Shown: piece by piece, positions 23,357 through 31,428 of the stretch | Layout: each line of letters starts with the position of its first letter | Numbering within the stretch: position 1 is the stretch's first letter | The notes under the pieces: model-generated | What the model saw: only the letters and a program-made list of their open reading frames with translations | Databases searched by the model: none | What the model was told of the DNA's origin: nothing | Made by a program: the position numbers and the translations under genes | Source: Tistlia consotensis USBA 355 | GTDB taxonomy: Bacteria; Pseudomonadota; Alphaproteobacteria; Kiloniellales; DSM-21159 | DNA length: 64,000 nucleotides | Direction of reading: 5' to 3' | Assembly (NCBI RefSeq): GCF_900177295.1 | Contig: NZ_FWZX01000012.1 | Span: 62,001-126,000, forward strand

Positions 23357-24025
23357 ATGGTGGACGAGGCGAAGCGCCTGCAGGGGCGCGGCTTCGGCCG
23401 ACGGGTCGGCTTCGGCCGGCGCCCGGCCCTGCTGGTGGTCGATTTCAGCGCGGCCTTCACCGACCCCGAGGCACCGCTGGGCGCCGAGATGGGCGCCGAG
23501 ATCGCGCAGGCGAACCGCCTGATCCTGGCGGCCCGCGCGGCCGGTGCGCCGGTCTTCCTGTCGACCATCGCCTATGCCGAGCCGCTGCGCGACGCCGGGA
23601 TCTGGGCCGAGAAGATCGAAGGCCTGCGCGGACTCCGGACCGGCAGCCCGGCGGTCGAGCTCGACCCGCGCCTGGAGCGGACGCCGGGCGACCGCCTCCT
23701 GGTCAAGCGCTTCGCGAGCTGCTTCTTCGGCACGACGCTGGCCGGCGACCTGCACCGCGCGGCGGCCGACAGCCTGGTGATCGCCGGCTGCACGACCAGC
23801 GGCTGCGTACGCGCCAGCGCCGTCGACGCCTGCCAGCACGGCCTGCGCACCCTGGTCGCGCGGGAGGCCACGGCCGACCGCCTGCCGGAGGCCCATCGCC
23901 AGAGCCTGATCGACATCGATCTCAAGTACGGCGACGTCCTGCCGGTCGAGGAGCTTCTCGCCGGCTTCGCCGCCCTGGCGGCGGCCCCGGCCGCCGACCT
24001 GCCGAGGACGGCCGCCGGCGGCTAG
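23357..24025 (+). CDS. Isochorismatase-family cysteine amidohydrolase
   Basis: 222 residues, ribosome site GGAGGAAACGG. The catalytic triad is visible as D29 (LLVVDF), K117 (LLVKRF) and C150 (GCTTSGCVRASAVDA). The GCTTSGCVR signature is typical of N-carbamoylsarcosine/maleamate/ureidoacrylate-type amidases rather than true isochorismatases, so release of ammonia from a carbamoyl or amide group is expected. It heads a plus operon with an ABC importer. In context it could act on a ring-opened N-heterocycle; the substrate is inference. Confidence 0.9.
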   Translation: MVDEAKRLQGRGFGRRVGFGRRPALLVVDFSAAFTDPEAPLGAEMGAEIAQANRLILAARAAGAPVFLSTIAYAEPLRDAGIWAEKIEGLRGLRTGSPAVELDPRLERTPGDRLLVKRFASCFFGTTLAGDLHRAAADSLVIAGCTTSGCVRASAVDACQHGLRTLVAREATADRLPEAHRQSLIDIDLKYGDVLPVEELLAGFAALAAAPAADLPRTAAGG

Positions 24026-24082
24026 CGGGCCGCCGGCCCCGAAAAGCGACCACAGAAGAACAGAAGCACTGGGAGGAGCACC

Positions 24083-25081
24083 ATGAGCAAGCACCCGTCG
24101 AAGCAGCCCCCGCTCGTCTCGCGCCGGAAGGCGCTGGTCCTCGCCGGCGCCGCCGGCCTGGCCCTGGCGGCGCGGCCTCGGCTGAGCGCCGCGGCACAGC
24201 CGAAGATCCGCATCGGCCTCGCGACCCGGACCTGGTGGCCCTCGGTGATCGCCGAGACCGCCGTCGCCCGAGGCCTCTTCGAGAAGGCCGGCGTCGCCGC
24301 CGACCTGACGATCTACCGCAGCGGCGGCGAGGCGGTCGAGGCGCTGGCGGCGGGAGCGACCGACATGATCACCGGACTGGTCTCGCAGATGGCGACCGGT
24401 CGGACGCGGGGCGTCGCGGCCAAGATCGTCGCCCTGGGCGTCGACAGGAACACCGGCTGGAAGCTGCTGCTGCCCGCCGACTCGCCGATCAAGGACGTCG
24501 CCGAGCTGGCCGGCAAGAAGGTCGGCATCACCGCCGCCGGCTCGCTGACCGACTTCATGGCGCTCTGGACCCGCGCCCGGTACAAGATCGACTTCAGCAG
24601 CGTGCCCGTCGGCGGCGGCGGCCTGGTCCCGAACCTGCTGGCCCGCAACATCGACGCCGCGGTGGTCTATTCGCCGCTCAGCTTCGAGATGCTGCAGGCG
24701 GGCCAGGCGCGGGAGCTGGTCGACTACGCCACGGCCATCCCGACGAACCTGACGGTCGGCTGGGCGACCACCGACAAACTGATCGCCGAGCAGAAGGACC
24801 TGGTGCGCAACACCCTCGAGGCGCTCTACGGCTCCGTCGACTACATGCGCGGCAACCGGAGCCAGGCGATCGACATCATCGCCCGGGTCAACAGCATCGA
24901 GCAGCCGATCGCGACCCAGGAATATGAGGAAACCTTCCTCAAGCTCTCGACCGACGGCGTCTTCACCATGGAGCAGGTCAAGGTGGCCCTGGACCTCGCC
25001 CGCGTCGGCGGCTTCACCAACCTGGCGCCGGCCGAGGACATCGTCACGACGGACTTCATCCCGGTCACCGCAGCCGCGTGA
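24083..25081 (+). CDS. ABC importer periplasmic binding protein (SsuA/TauA/NMT1-like)
   Basis: 332 residues. It begins with a twin-arginine-like signal (SRRKALVLAGAAGLALAA, ~13-30) cleaved near SAAA. The mature domain IRIGLATRTWWPSVIAETAVARGLFEKAGV is typical of NMT1/SsuA-type receptors for sulfonates, pyrimidine precursors and aromatic or heterocyclic compounds. Its stop overlaps the permease start (TGATG). The binding protein and both permeases lie together, so the importer is complete. Confidence 0.9.
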   Translation: MSKHPSKQPPLVSRRKALVLAGAAGLALAARPRLSAAAQPKIRIGLATRTWWPSVIAETAVARGLFEKAGVAADLTIYRSGGEAVEALAAGATDMITGLVSQMATGRTRGVAAKIVALGVDRNTGWKLLLPADSPIKDVAELAGKKVGITAAGSLTDFMALWTRARYKIDFSSVPVGGGGLVPNLLARNIDAAVVYSPLSFEMLQAGQARELVDYATAIPTNLTVGWATTDKLIAEQKDLVRNTLEALYGSVDYMRGNRSQAIDIIARVNSIEQPIATQEYEETFLKLSTDGVFTMEQVKVALDLARVGGFTNLAPAEDIVTTDFIPVTAAA

Positions 25082-25869
25082 TGAGCGCCGATGCCTCCAC
25101 CCGAGGCGCGGCGGCAACCCGCCGCGCCGGCGGCTGGGCGGTCTGGCTGGGCGCCCTGGCCGTGCTGTTCGGCACCTGGCAGGCGGCCCTGTCGCTCGGC
25201 CTGCTGTCGCCGATGCTGCTGCCGCCGGCCTCGGCGGTGCTGGCGACGGCCTGGGACCTGGTGCGGCGCCCGGACTTCCTCGGCGACGTGGGCGTCACGC
25301 TGGCCGAGGTGGCGGTCGCCTTCCTGGTCGCGGTGCCGCTCGGCATCGCGCTCGGCGTCGCGATCTCCGAGAGCGACTACTGGAGCCGGGTGCTGAGGCC
25401 GATCGTCTTCCTGGTCTTCTCGATTCCGAAGACGATCTTCCTGCCGATGTTCATCCTGGCCTTCGGCATCACCTTCGCCCAAAAGGTCGGCTTCGGCGTC
25501 TTCTCGACCGTCTTCATCGTGCTGATCAGCACCTTCTCGGCGCTGGAGTCGGTGAAGGGCGACCACGTCCGCGTCGCCCGCGCCTACGGCGCGACGCGTC
25601 GGCAGATCGCGCTCAGGGTCTACCTGCCCTCGATGGCGCCGGTCCTGCTGGAGGCGGTGCGGCTGGCGATGATCTTCAACGTCACCGGCATCCTGCTGGC
25701 CGAGATGTACGCGGCGCGCGCCGGCCTGGGACAGGCCGTCGCCACCTGGGGCCAGAACTACATGCTGCGCGAGCTGCTGGCCGGGATCCTGCTGATCGCG
25801 GCCGCGGCGATCCTCTTCACCGAAGCGGTCCGCTGGCTCGAGGCCAGGTGCGAACACTGGAGGACATGA
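25081..25869 (+). CDS. ABC importer permease 1 (SsuC/TauC-like)
   Basis: 262 residues from the ATG at 25081, overlapping the binding-protein stop; GTG at 25078 is an alternative. Six membrane helices are predicted, and the cytoplasmic EAA loop reads VARAYGATRRQIALRVYLPSMAPVL (~167-191). Helices and loop match the taurine/sulfonate permease family. It overlaps the ATPase gene by 4 bp. Confidence 0.9.
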   Translation: MSADASTRGAAATRRAGGWAVWLGALAVLFGTWQAALSLGLLSPMLLPPASAVLATAWDLVRRPDFLGDVGVTLAEVAVAFLVAVPLGIALGVAISESDYWSRVLRPIVFLVFSIPKTIFLPMFILAFGITFAQKVGFGVFSTVFIVLISTFSALESVKGDHVRVARAYGATRRQIALRVYLPSMAPVLLEAVRLAMIFNVTGILLAEMYAARAGLGQAVATWGQNYMLRELLAGILLIAAAAILFTEAVRWLEARCEHWRT

Positions 25870-26723
25870 TGGCTGGCAAGGCGACCCCTCTGCCGGAGGC
25901 GCCGAGTCCCGGCGCCGGCGCACCCGGCCCCTCGCTGCGGGCGCTGCCCTCGCGGAACGGCTCGATCCGGGTCACCGGCCTGGAGCATACCTACGCCGCG
26001 GCCGGGCGGGTCACGAAGGCGCTGGAGGACATCCGGCTCGACATCGCGCCCGGCCGCTTCGTGGTCATCGTCGGGCCCAGCGGCTGCGGCAAGTCCTCCC
26101 TGCTGATGATGCTGGCCGGCCTGGTCGCGCCGACTGCCGGCCGCATCGTCTGCGGCGGCCGCGCGCTGACGGCGCCCGATCCGGACCTGGTCGGCGTGGT
26201 GTTCCAGGAGGCCAGCCTCTATCCCTGGCTGACCGCCCAGGAGAACGTGGAGTTTCCGCTCTCGCTGCGCCGCGTGCCGCGGGCCGAGCGCACCCAGCGG
26301 GCGCGCGACAAGCTGGCCCTGGTCGGCCTCGCGGGCTTCGAGGACCGCTATCCCCACGAGCTGTCCGGCGGCATGAAGCAGCGCGTGTCGATCGCGCGCG
26401 GCCTGGTGCAGAACCCGCCGGTCCTGCTGCTCGACGAGCCCTTCGCGGCGCTCGACGAGCAGACCCGGATCTCGATGGGCGACGAGCTGCTGCGCATCTG
26501 GGAGCAGACCGGCAAGACCGTCGTGTTCGTCACGCACAGCCTGACCGAGGCCGCCTACCTGGCCGACCAGATTGTCGTCATGTCGGCGCGGCCGGGGCGG
26601 ATCGTCGACCGCGTCGAGGTCGACCTGCCGCGCCCGCGCACCTACGCCATGATGGGAACGCCCCGCTTCGCAGAGCTGCGCCAGCGGATCTGGGAGCAGA
26701 TCCGGAGCCAGGCCGATGGCTGA
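25866..26723 (+). CDS. ABC importer ATPase (SsuB/TauB-like)
   Basis: 285 residues; ATG at 25866 overlaps the upstream stop (ATGA). Walker [10 protein letters not shown] (~70-78), Q-loop [11 protein letters not shown], signature LSGGMKQRV (~160-168), Walker [14 protein letters not shown] and H-loop VTHSLTEA are all intact. The [16 protein letters not shown] form is typical of the nitrate/taurine/sulfonate group. The ~30-residue Pro/Gly-rich N-terminal extension is unusual. It is followed by a second permease overlapping by 8 bp. Confidence 0.93.
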   Translation: MMAGKATPLPEAPSPGAGAPGPSLRALPSRNGSIRVTGLEHTYAAAGRVTKALEDIRLDIAPGRFVVIVGPSGCGKSSLLMMLAGLVAPTAGRIVCGGRALTAPDPDLVGVVFQEASLYPWLTAQENVEFPLSLRRVPRAERTQRARDKLALVGLAGFEDRYPHELSGGMKQRVSIARGLVQNPPVLLLDEPFAALDEQTRISMGDELLRIWEQTGKTVVFVTHSLTEAAYLADQIVVMSARPGRIVDRVEVDLPRPRTYAMMGTPRFAELRQRIWEQIRSQADG

Positions 26724-27531
26724 CACGGCGGTCCGGCGCCCGGCCGGGGCTGCGCCGGCCCTCCGGATCGCGCCGAGGACCCTGCGCGTCCTGCTCGGCT
26801 TCTGCGTCCTGGTCGCCTGGGAGGTTCTGCCCCGCAGCGGCGCCATCCCGACGCTGTTCCTGCCGTCGCTCTCGGACACGCTCGCCGCGCTCGCCGACGG
26901 CGCGCCGGAGTACGGCCGGCACCTGCTGTTCACGCTGCGCGCGATCGCCGTATCGATGGCGGTCGCCTGCGGCCTGGGCATCGGCGCCGGGCTGCTGATC
27001 GGCTCGGTCGCGCGGCTGCGCCGCATCGTGCAGCCCCTCGCCTCGGGCCTCTACGCCGTTCCGCTGGTGATCCTCTATCCGCTGTTCACCGCCTGGTTCG
27101 GCATCGGCCCGCAGTCGAAGATCGTCTTCGCCAGCCTCTACGGCCTGCTGCCCTGCCTGCTCGGCACGATCGCCGGCGTGCAGACGATCGACCGGCAGTA
27201 CCTGCTCGTGGCGCGCAGCCTCAGGGCGACGCGCCGGCAGACGGTCCTGAGGGTGCTGCTGCCGGCCGCCATTCCGACGGTGCTGACCTCGCTCAGGATC
27301 GGCGGGGCGCTCGTCATCGTCGGCGTCGTGGTCGCCGAGATGCTGACCTCCGCCGAGGGCATCGGCTACCTGATCACCCGCTCGCGCACGCTGCTCGACA
27401 GCCCGCGCGTCTTCGCCGGCATCCTGCTGGTCGTGGCGATGGTCTTCGCCTTCGACGGCCTGGTCCGGCTGCTCGATCACCGGACCCGCCACTGGCGGCT
27501 GTCCACCCGCTCCGGCGACGGCGGCGCCTGA
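26716..27531 (+). CDS. ABC importer permease 2 (SsuC-like)
   Basis: 271 residues, six predicted helices, EAA loop LVARSLRATRRQTVLRVLLPAAIPTVL (~163-190). It differs from the first permease, so the importer probably uses a heterodimeric membrane part instead of the usual homodimer of this class. It overlaps the ATPase gene by 8 bp. The terminal VRLLDHRTRHWR tail resembles the first permease end (VRWLEARCEHWR). Confidence 0.9.
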   Translation: MADTAVRRPAGAAPALRIAPRTLRVLLGFCVLVAWEVLPRSGAIPTLFLPSLSDTLAALADGAPEYGRHLLFTLRAIAVSMAVACGLGIGAGLLIGSVARLRRIVQPLASGLYAVPLVILYPLFTAWFGIGPQSKIVFASLYGLLPCLLGTIAGVQTIDRQYLLVARSLRATRRQTVLRVLLPAAIPTVLTSLRIGGALVIVGVVVAEMLTSAEGIGYLITRSRTLLDSPRVFAGILLVVAMVFAFDGLVRLLDHRTRHWRLSTRSGDGGA

Positions 27532-27579
27532 CCGCCCGGCGCCGAGCCCGCCTTTCCCAAAAAAAACGGAGACTGACGG

Positions 27580-28224
27580 ATGACGATGATCACCCTGTCG
27601 TTCGACAACGGCCCGGACCCCGACGTGACGCCGCAGGTGCTGGACACGCTGCGGCGGCACGACGTCAAGGCGACCTTCTTCGTGGTCGGCGACAAGCTGC
27701 GCGACCGGCGGGCGCTCAGCGAGCGGGCGCACGCCGAGGGGCACTGGATCGGCAACCACACCTACAACCACCTCGTGCCGCTGGGCCTGACCGCAGAGCG
27801 CGGCGTCGCGGCCGCCGAGATCGCCCGCACCGAGGAGCGCATCGTCGGCCTGGCCCACGAGCGGCGCTTCTTCCGGCCGTTCGGCGGCGGCGGCCAGCTC
27901 GACCGCCGGCTGCTGAACCGCGAGGCCTTCGACCATCTCCGGCAGGGCGGCTACACCTGCGTGCTCTGGAACGTGGTGCCGGAGGACTGGGCCTACCCCT
28001 CGAGCTGGGTCGAGCGCGCACTGAAGCTCTGCTTCGCGGAGGAGCACGCCCTGCTCGTGCTGCACGACCTGCCGACCGGGGCGATGGACAACCTCGGCCG
28101 CTTCCTCCTGGCCGCGCGCGACCGCGGGGCGGTCTTCACCCAGGACTTCCCGCAGAGCTGTGTCCTGATGGAGCGTGGCCGGCCGGCCCTGCCCGTCGAG
28201 ACCTACCTCACCGAGGCGGCCTGA
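27580..28224 (+). CDS. NodB-type polysaccharide deacetylase-family protein
   Basis: 214 residues. Motif 1 reads LSFDNGPDPD (the usual DD is replaced by DN), motif 2 GNHTYNHL supplies the His pair, and HDLPTGAM near 160 gives the late His. It has no signal peptide, so it is cytosolic, unlike cell-wall deacetylases. Cytosolic NodB-fold enzymes act on small amides such as allantoin (PuuE) or related ureides, fitting a catabolic operon with an amidase and importer. The D-to-N change in the metal motif should be noted. A polysaccharide substrate is unlikely here. Confidence 0.85.
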   Translation: MTMITLSFDNGPDPDVTPQVLDTLRRHDVKATFFVVGDKLRDRRALSERAHAEGHWIGNHTYNHLVPLGLTAERGVAAAEIARTEERIVGLAHERRFFRPFGGGGQLDRRLLNREAFDHLRQGGYTCVLWNVVPEDWAYPSSWVERALKLCFAEEHALLVLHDLPTGAMDNLGRFLLAARDRGAVFTQDFPQSCVLMERGRPALPVETYLTEAA

Positions 28225-28269
28225 CCGGCGCCCGGCGTTCTTCCTTCCCCCTCTGATCCAGGAGCCCAG

Positions 28270-29115
28270 ATGAAACTCTGCCGCGTCGGCCAGCCCGGCC
28301 AGGAAAAGCCCGCCCTCGTCGACCGCGACGGGCGTCTGAGAGACCTCTCCGGCGTGCTCGCCGACATCGACCCCTCCGCCCTCTCGGCGGCGCGCCTCGC
28401 CGAGCTGGCGGCGCTGGCACCGGCGGACCTGCCGCTCGTCGAGGGCACGCCGCGCCACGGCGCGCCGGTCGCCGGCATCTCCAAGTTCGTCTGCATCGGC
28501 CTGAACTATTCCGAGCATGCCGCCGAATCCGGACTGCCGGAGCCGAGCGAGCCGGTGGTCTTCCTGAAGGCGCCCTCGGCGATCTGCGGCCCGAACGACG
28601 ACACCATGGTGCCTTTCGGCTCGAGCAGGCTCGACTGGGAGGTCGAGCTCGGCGTCGTGATCGGCGCGCGCGCACGCAACGTCGGAACCGACGAGGCGCT
28701 GGACGCCGTGGCCGGCTACTGCGTCGTCAACGACGTCTCCGAGCGCGCCTTCCAGCTGCAGAGCTCGCAGTGGGACAAGGGCAAGGGCTGCGACACCTTC
28801 GGCCCGATCGGTCCCTGGCTGGTGACGCGCGACGAGGTGCCGGACCCGCAGGCGCTGCGCCTCTGGCTCAAGGTCAACGGCGGGACCATGCAGGACGGCA
28901 ACACCCGGACCATGATCTTCGACGTGAAGACCATCGTCTCCTACGTCAGCCGCTACATGACGCTGCTGCCCGGCGACGTGATCGCCACCGGCACGCCCTC
29001 AGGCGTCGGCATGGGCAAGAAGCCCGAGCCGATCTGGCTGAAGGCCGGCGACCTGGTCGAACTGGGCATCGACGGCCTCGGCTCGCAGCGCCAGAAGATC
29101 GTCCCCTATCGCTGA
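28270..29115 (+). CDS. Fumarylacetoacetate hydrolase (FAH)-family enzyme
   Basis: 281 residues. The small N-terminal domain ends near 68, followed by the FAH core with CIGLNYSEHAAESG (~75-88), DWEVELGVVIG (~121-131, acidic metal ligands) and YMTLLPGDVIATGTPSGVGMGK (~230-251). FAH members hydrolyse C-C bonds of 1,3-diketones, or isomerise or decarboxylate hydroxymuconate-type acids, using Mg2+. As the last gene of the plus operon it may cleave the carbon skeleton left after nitrogen removal. Confidence 0.92.
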   Translation: MKLCRVGQPGQEKPALVDRDGRLRDLSGVLADIDPSALSAARLAELAALAPADLPLVEGTPRHGAPVAGISKFVCIGLNYSEHAAESGLPEPSEPVVFLKAPSAICGPNDDTMVPFGSSRLDWEVELGVVIGARARNVGTDEALDAVAGYCVVNDVSERAFQLQSSQWDKGKGCDTFGPIGPWLVTRDEVPDPQALRLWLKVNGGTMQDGNTRTMIFDVKTIVSYVSRYMTLLPGDVIATGTPSGVGMGKKPEPIWLKAGDLVELGIDGLGSQRQKIVPYR

Positions 29116-29123
29116 CTCCTCCC

Positions 29124-29152
29124 CCCGGCCGGGCAGGATCGGCCCGGCCGGG
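29124..29152. terminator. Strong hairpin between converging operons
   Basis: CCCGGCCGGGC (29124-29134), loop of 7, GCCCGGCCGGG (29142-29152): 11 perfect G/C pairs placed between the FAH gene (ends 29115) and the converging minus operon (ends 29242). It lacks a T-run but its symmetry and position suit bidirectional termination. Confidence 0.65.
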
Positions 29153-29241
29153 ATCGTCCACCGCGAGCGGACGCTCGACAGCATGAAGCGCTCCGGCCGG
29201 AGGGCCGCCCGGCCCGAGCGGAGACCGCGCCGCGCTCCGGC

Positions 29242-29871
29242 TCAGGCGGCGGTCACCGGGGCCTCGGCGGGCCGTCCGGCCTGGTCGACGCCCATCTCGG
29301 CCATGTCCTGGTAGCGGTCGCCGATGCGGTGGTGCGGGCGGCCGCCGGTGGCGGCGCCGATGGCGACCAGCAGCTCGTCCGGGCCGGGCGCGTCGGCGAT
29401 CGAGAACTCGTAGGTCAGGAAGTGCGAGCGGGCGCCGCGCCGCTCCTGGACCTTGTGGGTCATCGGCACGGCCACCGCGCAGTTCGGTCCGCCCCGCTTG
29501 TTGGTGAAGGACAGGAACGAGGTGCCACCGGCCGCCTCGCGCAGCTGGTTGCCGAAGCGCAGCGTGTGGATCATCGCCGAGCCGTGCTCGACCTCGCCGT
29601 TGGTGCCGACGACCGCGGCCTTGCCGTAGGCCTCGACCGCTGCGGCGCCGCCGGCCGCCTCGAGCAGTCGCGGCACCAGCAGCGCGCCCAGGACCGGCGC
29701 GACCTCCAGGATCGCCGGCCGCAGGTCCTCGACGAAACCCTGCCCGGCCCAGGGATTGCGCAGCACCGCCGCCGCCGCGACCATGCGCAGCGGCCGCGGC
29801 GCCGCGCGGCCGCCCTCGACCAGCGTGTCCTCGACGAAGGTGACGACCTTGCGGACCGAGGGATGGCTCAT
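29242..29871 (-). CDS. Amino-acid-synthesis-family protein (PF06684-like)
   Basis: 209 residues from the ATG at 29871, which overlaps the preceding stop (ATGA). The family features are PSVRKVVTFVEDTLVEGGR at the start, AAAAVLRNPWAGQGFVEDL, VVGTNGEVEHGSAMIHTLRFGNQLREAAGG, and PMTHKVQERRGARSHFLTYEF. The name of the family comes from weak evidence; the structure is known but no reaction is settled. It repeatedly occurs in catabolic clusters with luciferase-like monooxygenases and FAH enzymes (my recollection), as here. Last gene of the minus operon. Confidence 0.83.
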   Translation of the reverse strand: MSHPSVRKVVTFVEDTLVEGGRAAPRPLRMVAAAAVLRNPWAGQGFVEDLRPAILEVAPVLGALLVPRLLEAAGGAAAVEAYGKAAVVGTNGEVEHGSAMIHTLRFGNQLREAAGGTSFLSFTNKRGGPNCAVAVPMTHKVQERRGARSHFLTYEFSIADAPGPDELLVAIGAATGGRPHHRIGDRYQDMAEMGVDQAGRPAEAPVTAA

Positions 29872-30251
29872 GACTGCTGCTCCATTTCCTTGAGAACCCG
29901 GTTGGCGATGCGGTGGCACTCGACCCCGGCGGGGATGCCGCAGTAGATCGCGATCTGGGTCAGGATCGCCTTGAGCTCGCCGAGGCCGACGCCGTTGCGC
30001 AGCGCTCCGCGGAAGTGCAGCTCCCACTCGTGCATCCGGTTGAGCGCAGCGATCATGGTCAGGTTCAGCATCGAGCGCGTCCTGGCGTCGAGCGTCTCGT
30101 CGCCCCAGGCGGTGCCCCAGCAGTACTCGGTCACCAGTTCCTGGAAGTCCCGCGAGAACTCGCTGGCGTTGGCCAGTGACCGCTCGACGTAGTCGGCACC
30201 CAGCGTCGCCTTGCGCTTGGCCAGCCCGCGCTCGAAGCGCTCCTCGTCCAT
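29868..30251 (-). CDS. Carboxymuconolactone decarboxylase-family protein
   Basis: 127 residues from the ATG at 30251. CMD core: ARTRSMLNLTMIAALNRMHEWELHFRGALRNGVGLGELKAILTQIAIYCGIPAGVECHRIA. It has ELHFRGA with the conserved His but lacks the CxxC of AhpD peroxidases, so it is of the PcaC decarboxylase type. It probably acts on a lactone or carboxylated intermediate. Stop and next start overlap by 4 bp. Confidence 0.9.
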   Translation of the reverse strand: MDEERFERGLAKRKATLGADYVERSLANASEFSRDFQELVTEYCWGTAWGDETLDARTRSMLNLTMIAALNRMHEWELHFRGALRNGVGLGELKAILTQIAIYCGIPAGVECHRIANRVLKEMEQQS

Positions 30252-30289
30252 GGCGTCGTCTCCTCGGTGAGTCGGAAGGGTAAGCGCCG

Positions 30290-31072
30290 TCAGCCGGCCA
30301 GGAAGGCCTCGAGGCGCTCGGCGATCAGCTCCGGCACCTCGGCCAGCAGGCTGTGCTTGAGGCCCGGCAGGATGACCAGCTCGGAGCGGCGGATCTGCTC
30401 GTGCATGAAGCGCGCCATGCGCGGGTTCGAGCCGACGTCGAACTCGCCCGTCAGCACCAGCGTCCGGTGGCCGATCTCGTGCAGGCGCGGCCCCATCTCG
30501 CTCTGGCCGAAGACGCGGTAGGCTTCCAGGTAGGACGCCTTGTCGTTGGCCACGAGCTCGGCGATGCGGCGGGCGATGCGATCCGGATGGGCGGCCGCGA
30601 AAGCCTCGGTGAACCAGCGCTCGCGGGCGGCGCCGGTGACCGCCTGGATGCCGTCCTTCTCGATCATCTCCAGCCTGCCGACGACCTTGGCACGCTCCTC
30701 CTCGGTGCGGTTGGCAACGGCCGAGATCAGCGCCAGGCGGTCGATGCGCGCCGGCCAGCCGACGGCCAGGCACTGGGCGATCAGGCCGCCGAGCGAGAAG
30801 CCGGCGACGTGGGCCCTGTCGATGCCGAGATGGTCGAGCAGCGCCACGCTGTCCTCGGCGAAGGCCTCCAGCGAGAAGCGTCCCTCGATCCGGGCCGAGG
30901 CGCCGTGGCCGCGCAGGTCGGCACGGATCACCCGGAACCGCCCGACGAGCCGGCGCGCCACCTCGTCCCAGCTCTGCAGATTCGCGCCGACCCCGTGGAT
31001 CAGCACCAGGGGCGGCCCCTCGCCCTCGTCGACATAGTTCAGCCGCCGGATGCCGTCGTCGAAGATCGTCAT
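30290..31072 (-). CDS. Alpha/beta hydrolase (enol-lactonase/RutD-like)
   Basis: 260 residues from the ATG at 31072. Oxyanion loop LIHGVGANLQSW (~24-35), nucleophile S93 in GFSLGG, acid in VLTGEFDVGSNP and His in GLKHSLLAE form a complete triad. The closest-looking families are PcaD 3-oxoadipate enol-lactonase and RutD-type hydrolases. Beside a PcaC-like gene, a lactone-opening role is attractive. A frame continuing upstream overlaps the NIPSNAP gene and is not used. Confidence 0.9.
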   Translation of the reverse strand: MTIFDDGIRRLNYVDEGEGPPLVLIHGVGANLQSWDEVARRLVGRFRVIRADLRGHGASARIEGRFSLEAFAEDSVALLDHLGIDRAHVAGFSLGGLIAQCLAVGWPARIDRLALISAVANRTEEERAKVVGRLEMIEKDGIQAVTGAARERWFTEAFAAAHPDRIARRIAELVANDKASYLEAYRVFGQSEMGPRLHEIGHRTLVLTGEFDVGSNPRMARFMHEQIRRSELVILPGLKHSLLAEVPELIAERLEAFLAG

Positions 31073-31084
31073 GAATCGTTCCTG

Positions 31085-31100
31085 CCGCGGCCGGCCGCGG
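31085..31100. repeat. 16-bp perfect GC palindrome
   Basis: CCGCGGCCGGCCGCGG lies in the 41-bp gap between the NIPSNAP and alpha/beta hydrolase genes. It could form a transcript hairpin that tunes expression inside the operon, or be a by-product of high GC. Confidence 0.4.
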
Positions 31101-31113
31101 GCGCCGGCCCCTG

Positions 31114-31428
31114 TCACTGGAGGGGCGAGAAGTCGGTGGGCTGGAGAATGCGGTTCTCCATCGCCTCGAGCGTCGCGGTCAGTTTCTTGGTGAAAGCCTG
31201 CCACTCGGGCTTGGACGCCAGCTCCCGGCGACGCGCTGCGCGATCCTCGAGATCGCGGTAGCCCCAGAGGTGCACGACGTGGTTGAGCGGGCCGATCTCG
31301 GTCACGAAATAGCCGATCAGGTTGCCCAGCACCGGCTGCTGGATCGCCAGTCCCTCGCTGCGCACGAGCTCCAGGTAGGTCTGCATCATGCCCGCGCGGA
31401 TGCGATAGATCCGTTCCTCGACGATCAC
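31114..31428 (-). CDS. NIPSNAP-family protein
   Basis: 104 residues from a GTG at 31428 that overlaps the ATPase stop (GTGA). The ferredoxin-like NIPSNAP pattern is clear: VEERIYRIRAGMMQTYLELV at the start, LGNLIGYFVTEIGPLNHVVHLWGYRDLEDRAARR in the middle, and KKLTATLEAMENRILQPTDFSPL at the end. NIPSNAP domains of bacteria occur with catabolic enzymes, and some bind or isomerise small ligands, but the function is unsettled. Its place between transporter and hydrolases ties it to the pathway. Confidence 0.9.
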   Translation of the reverse strand: MIVEERIYRIRAGMMQTYLELVRSEGLAIQQPVLGNLIGYFVTEIGPLNHVVHLWGYRDLEDRAARRRELASKPEWQAFTKKLTATLEAMENRILQPTDFSPLQ

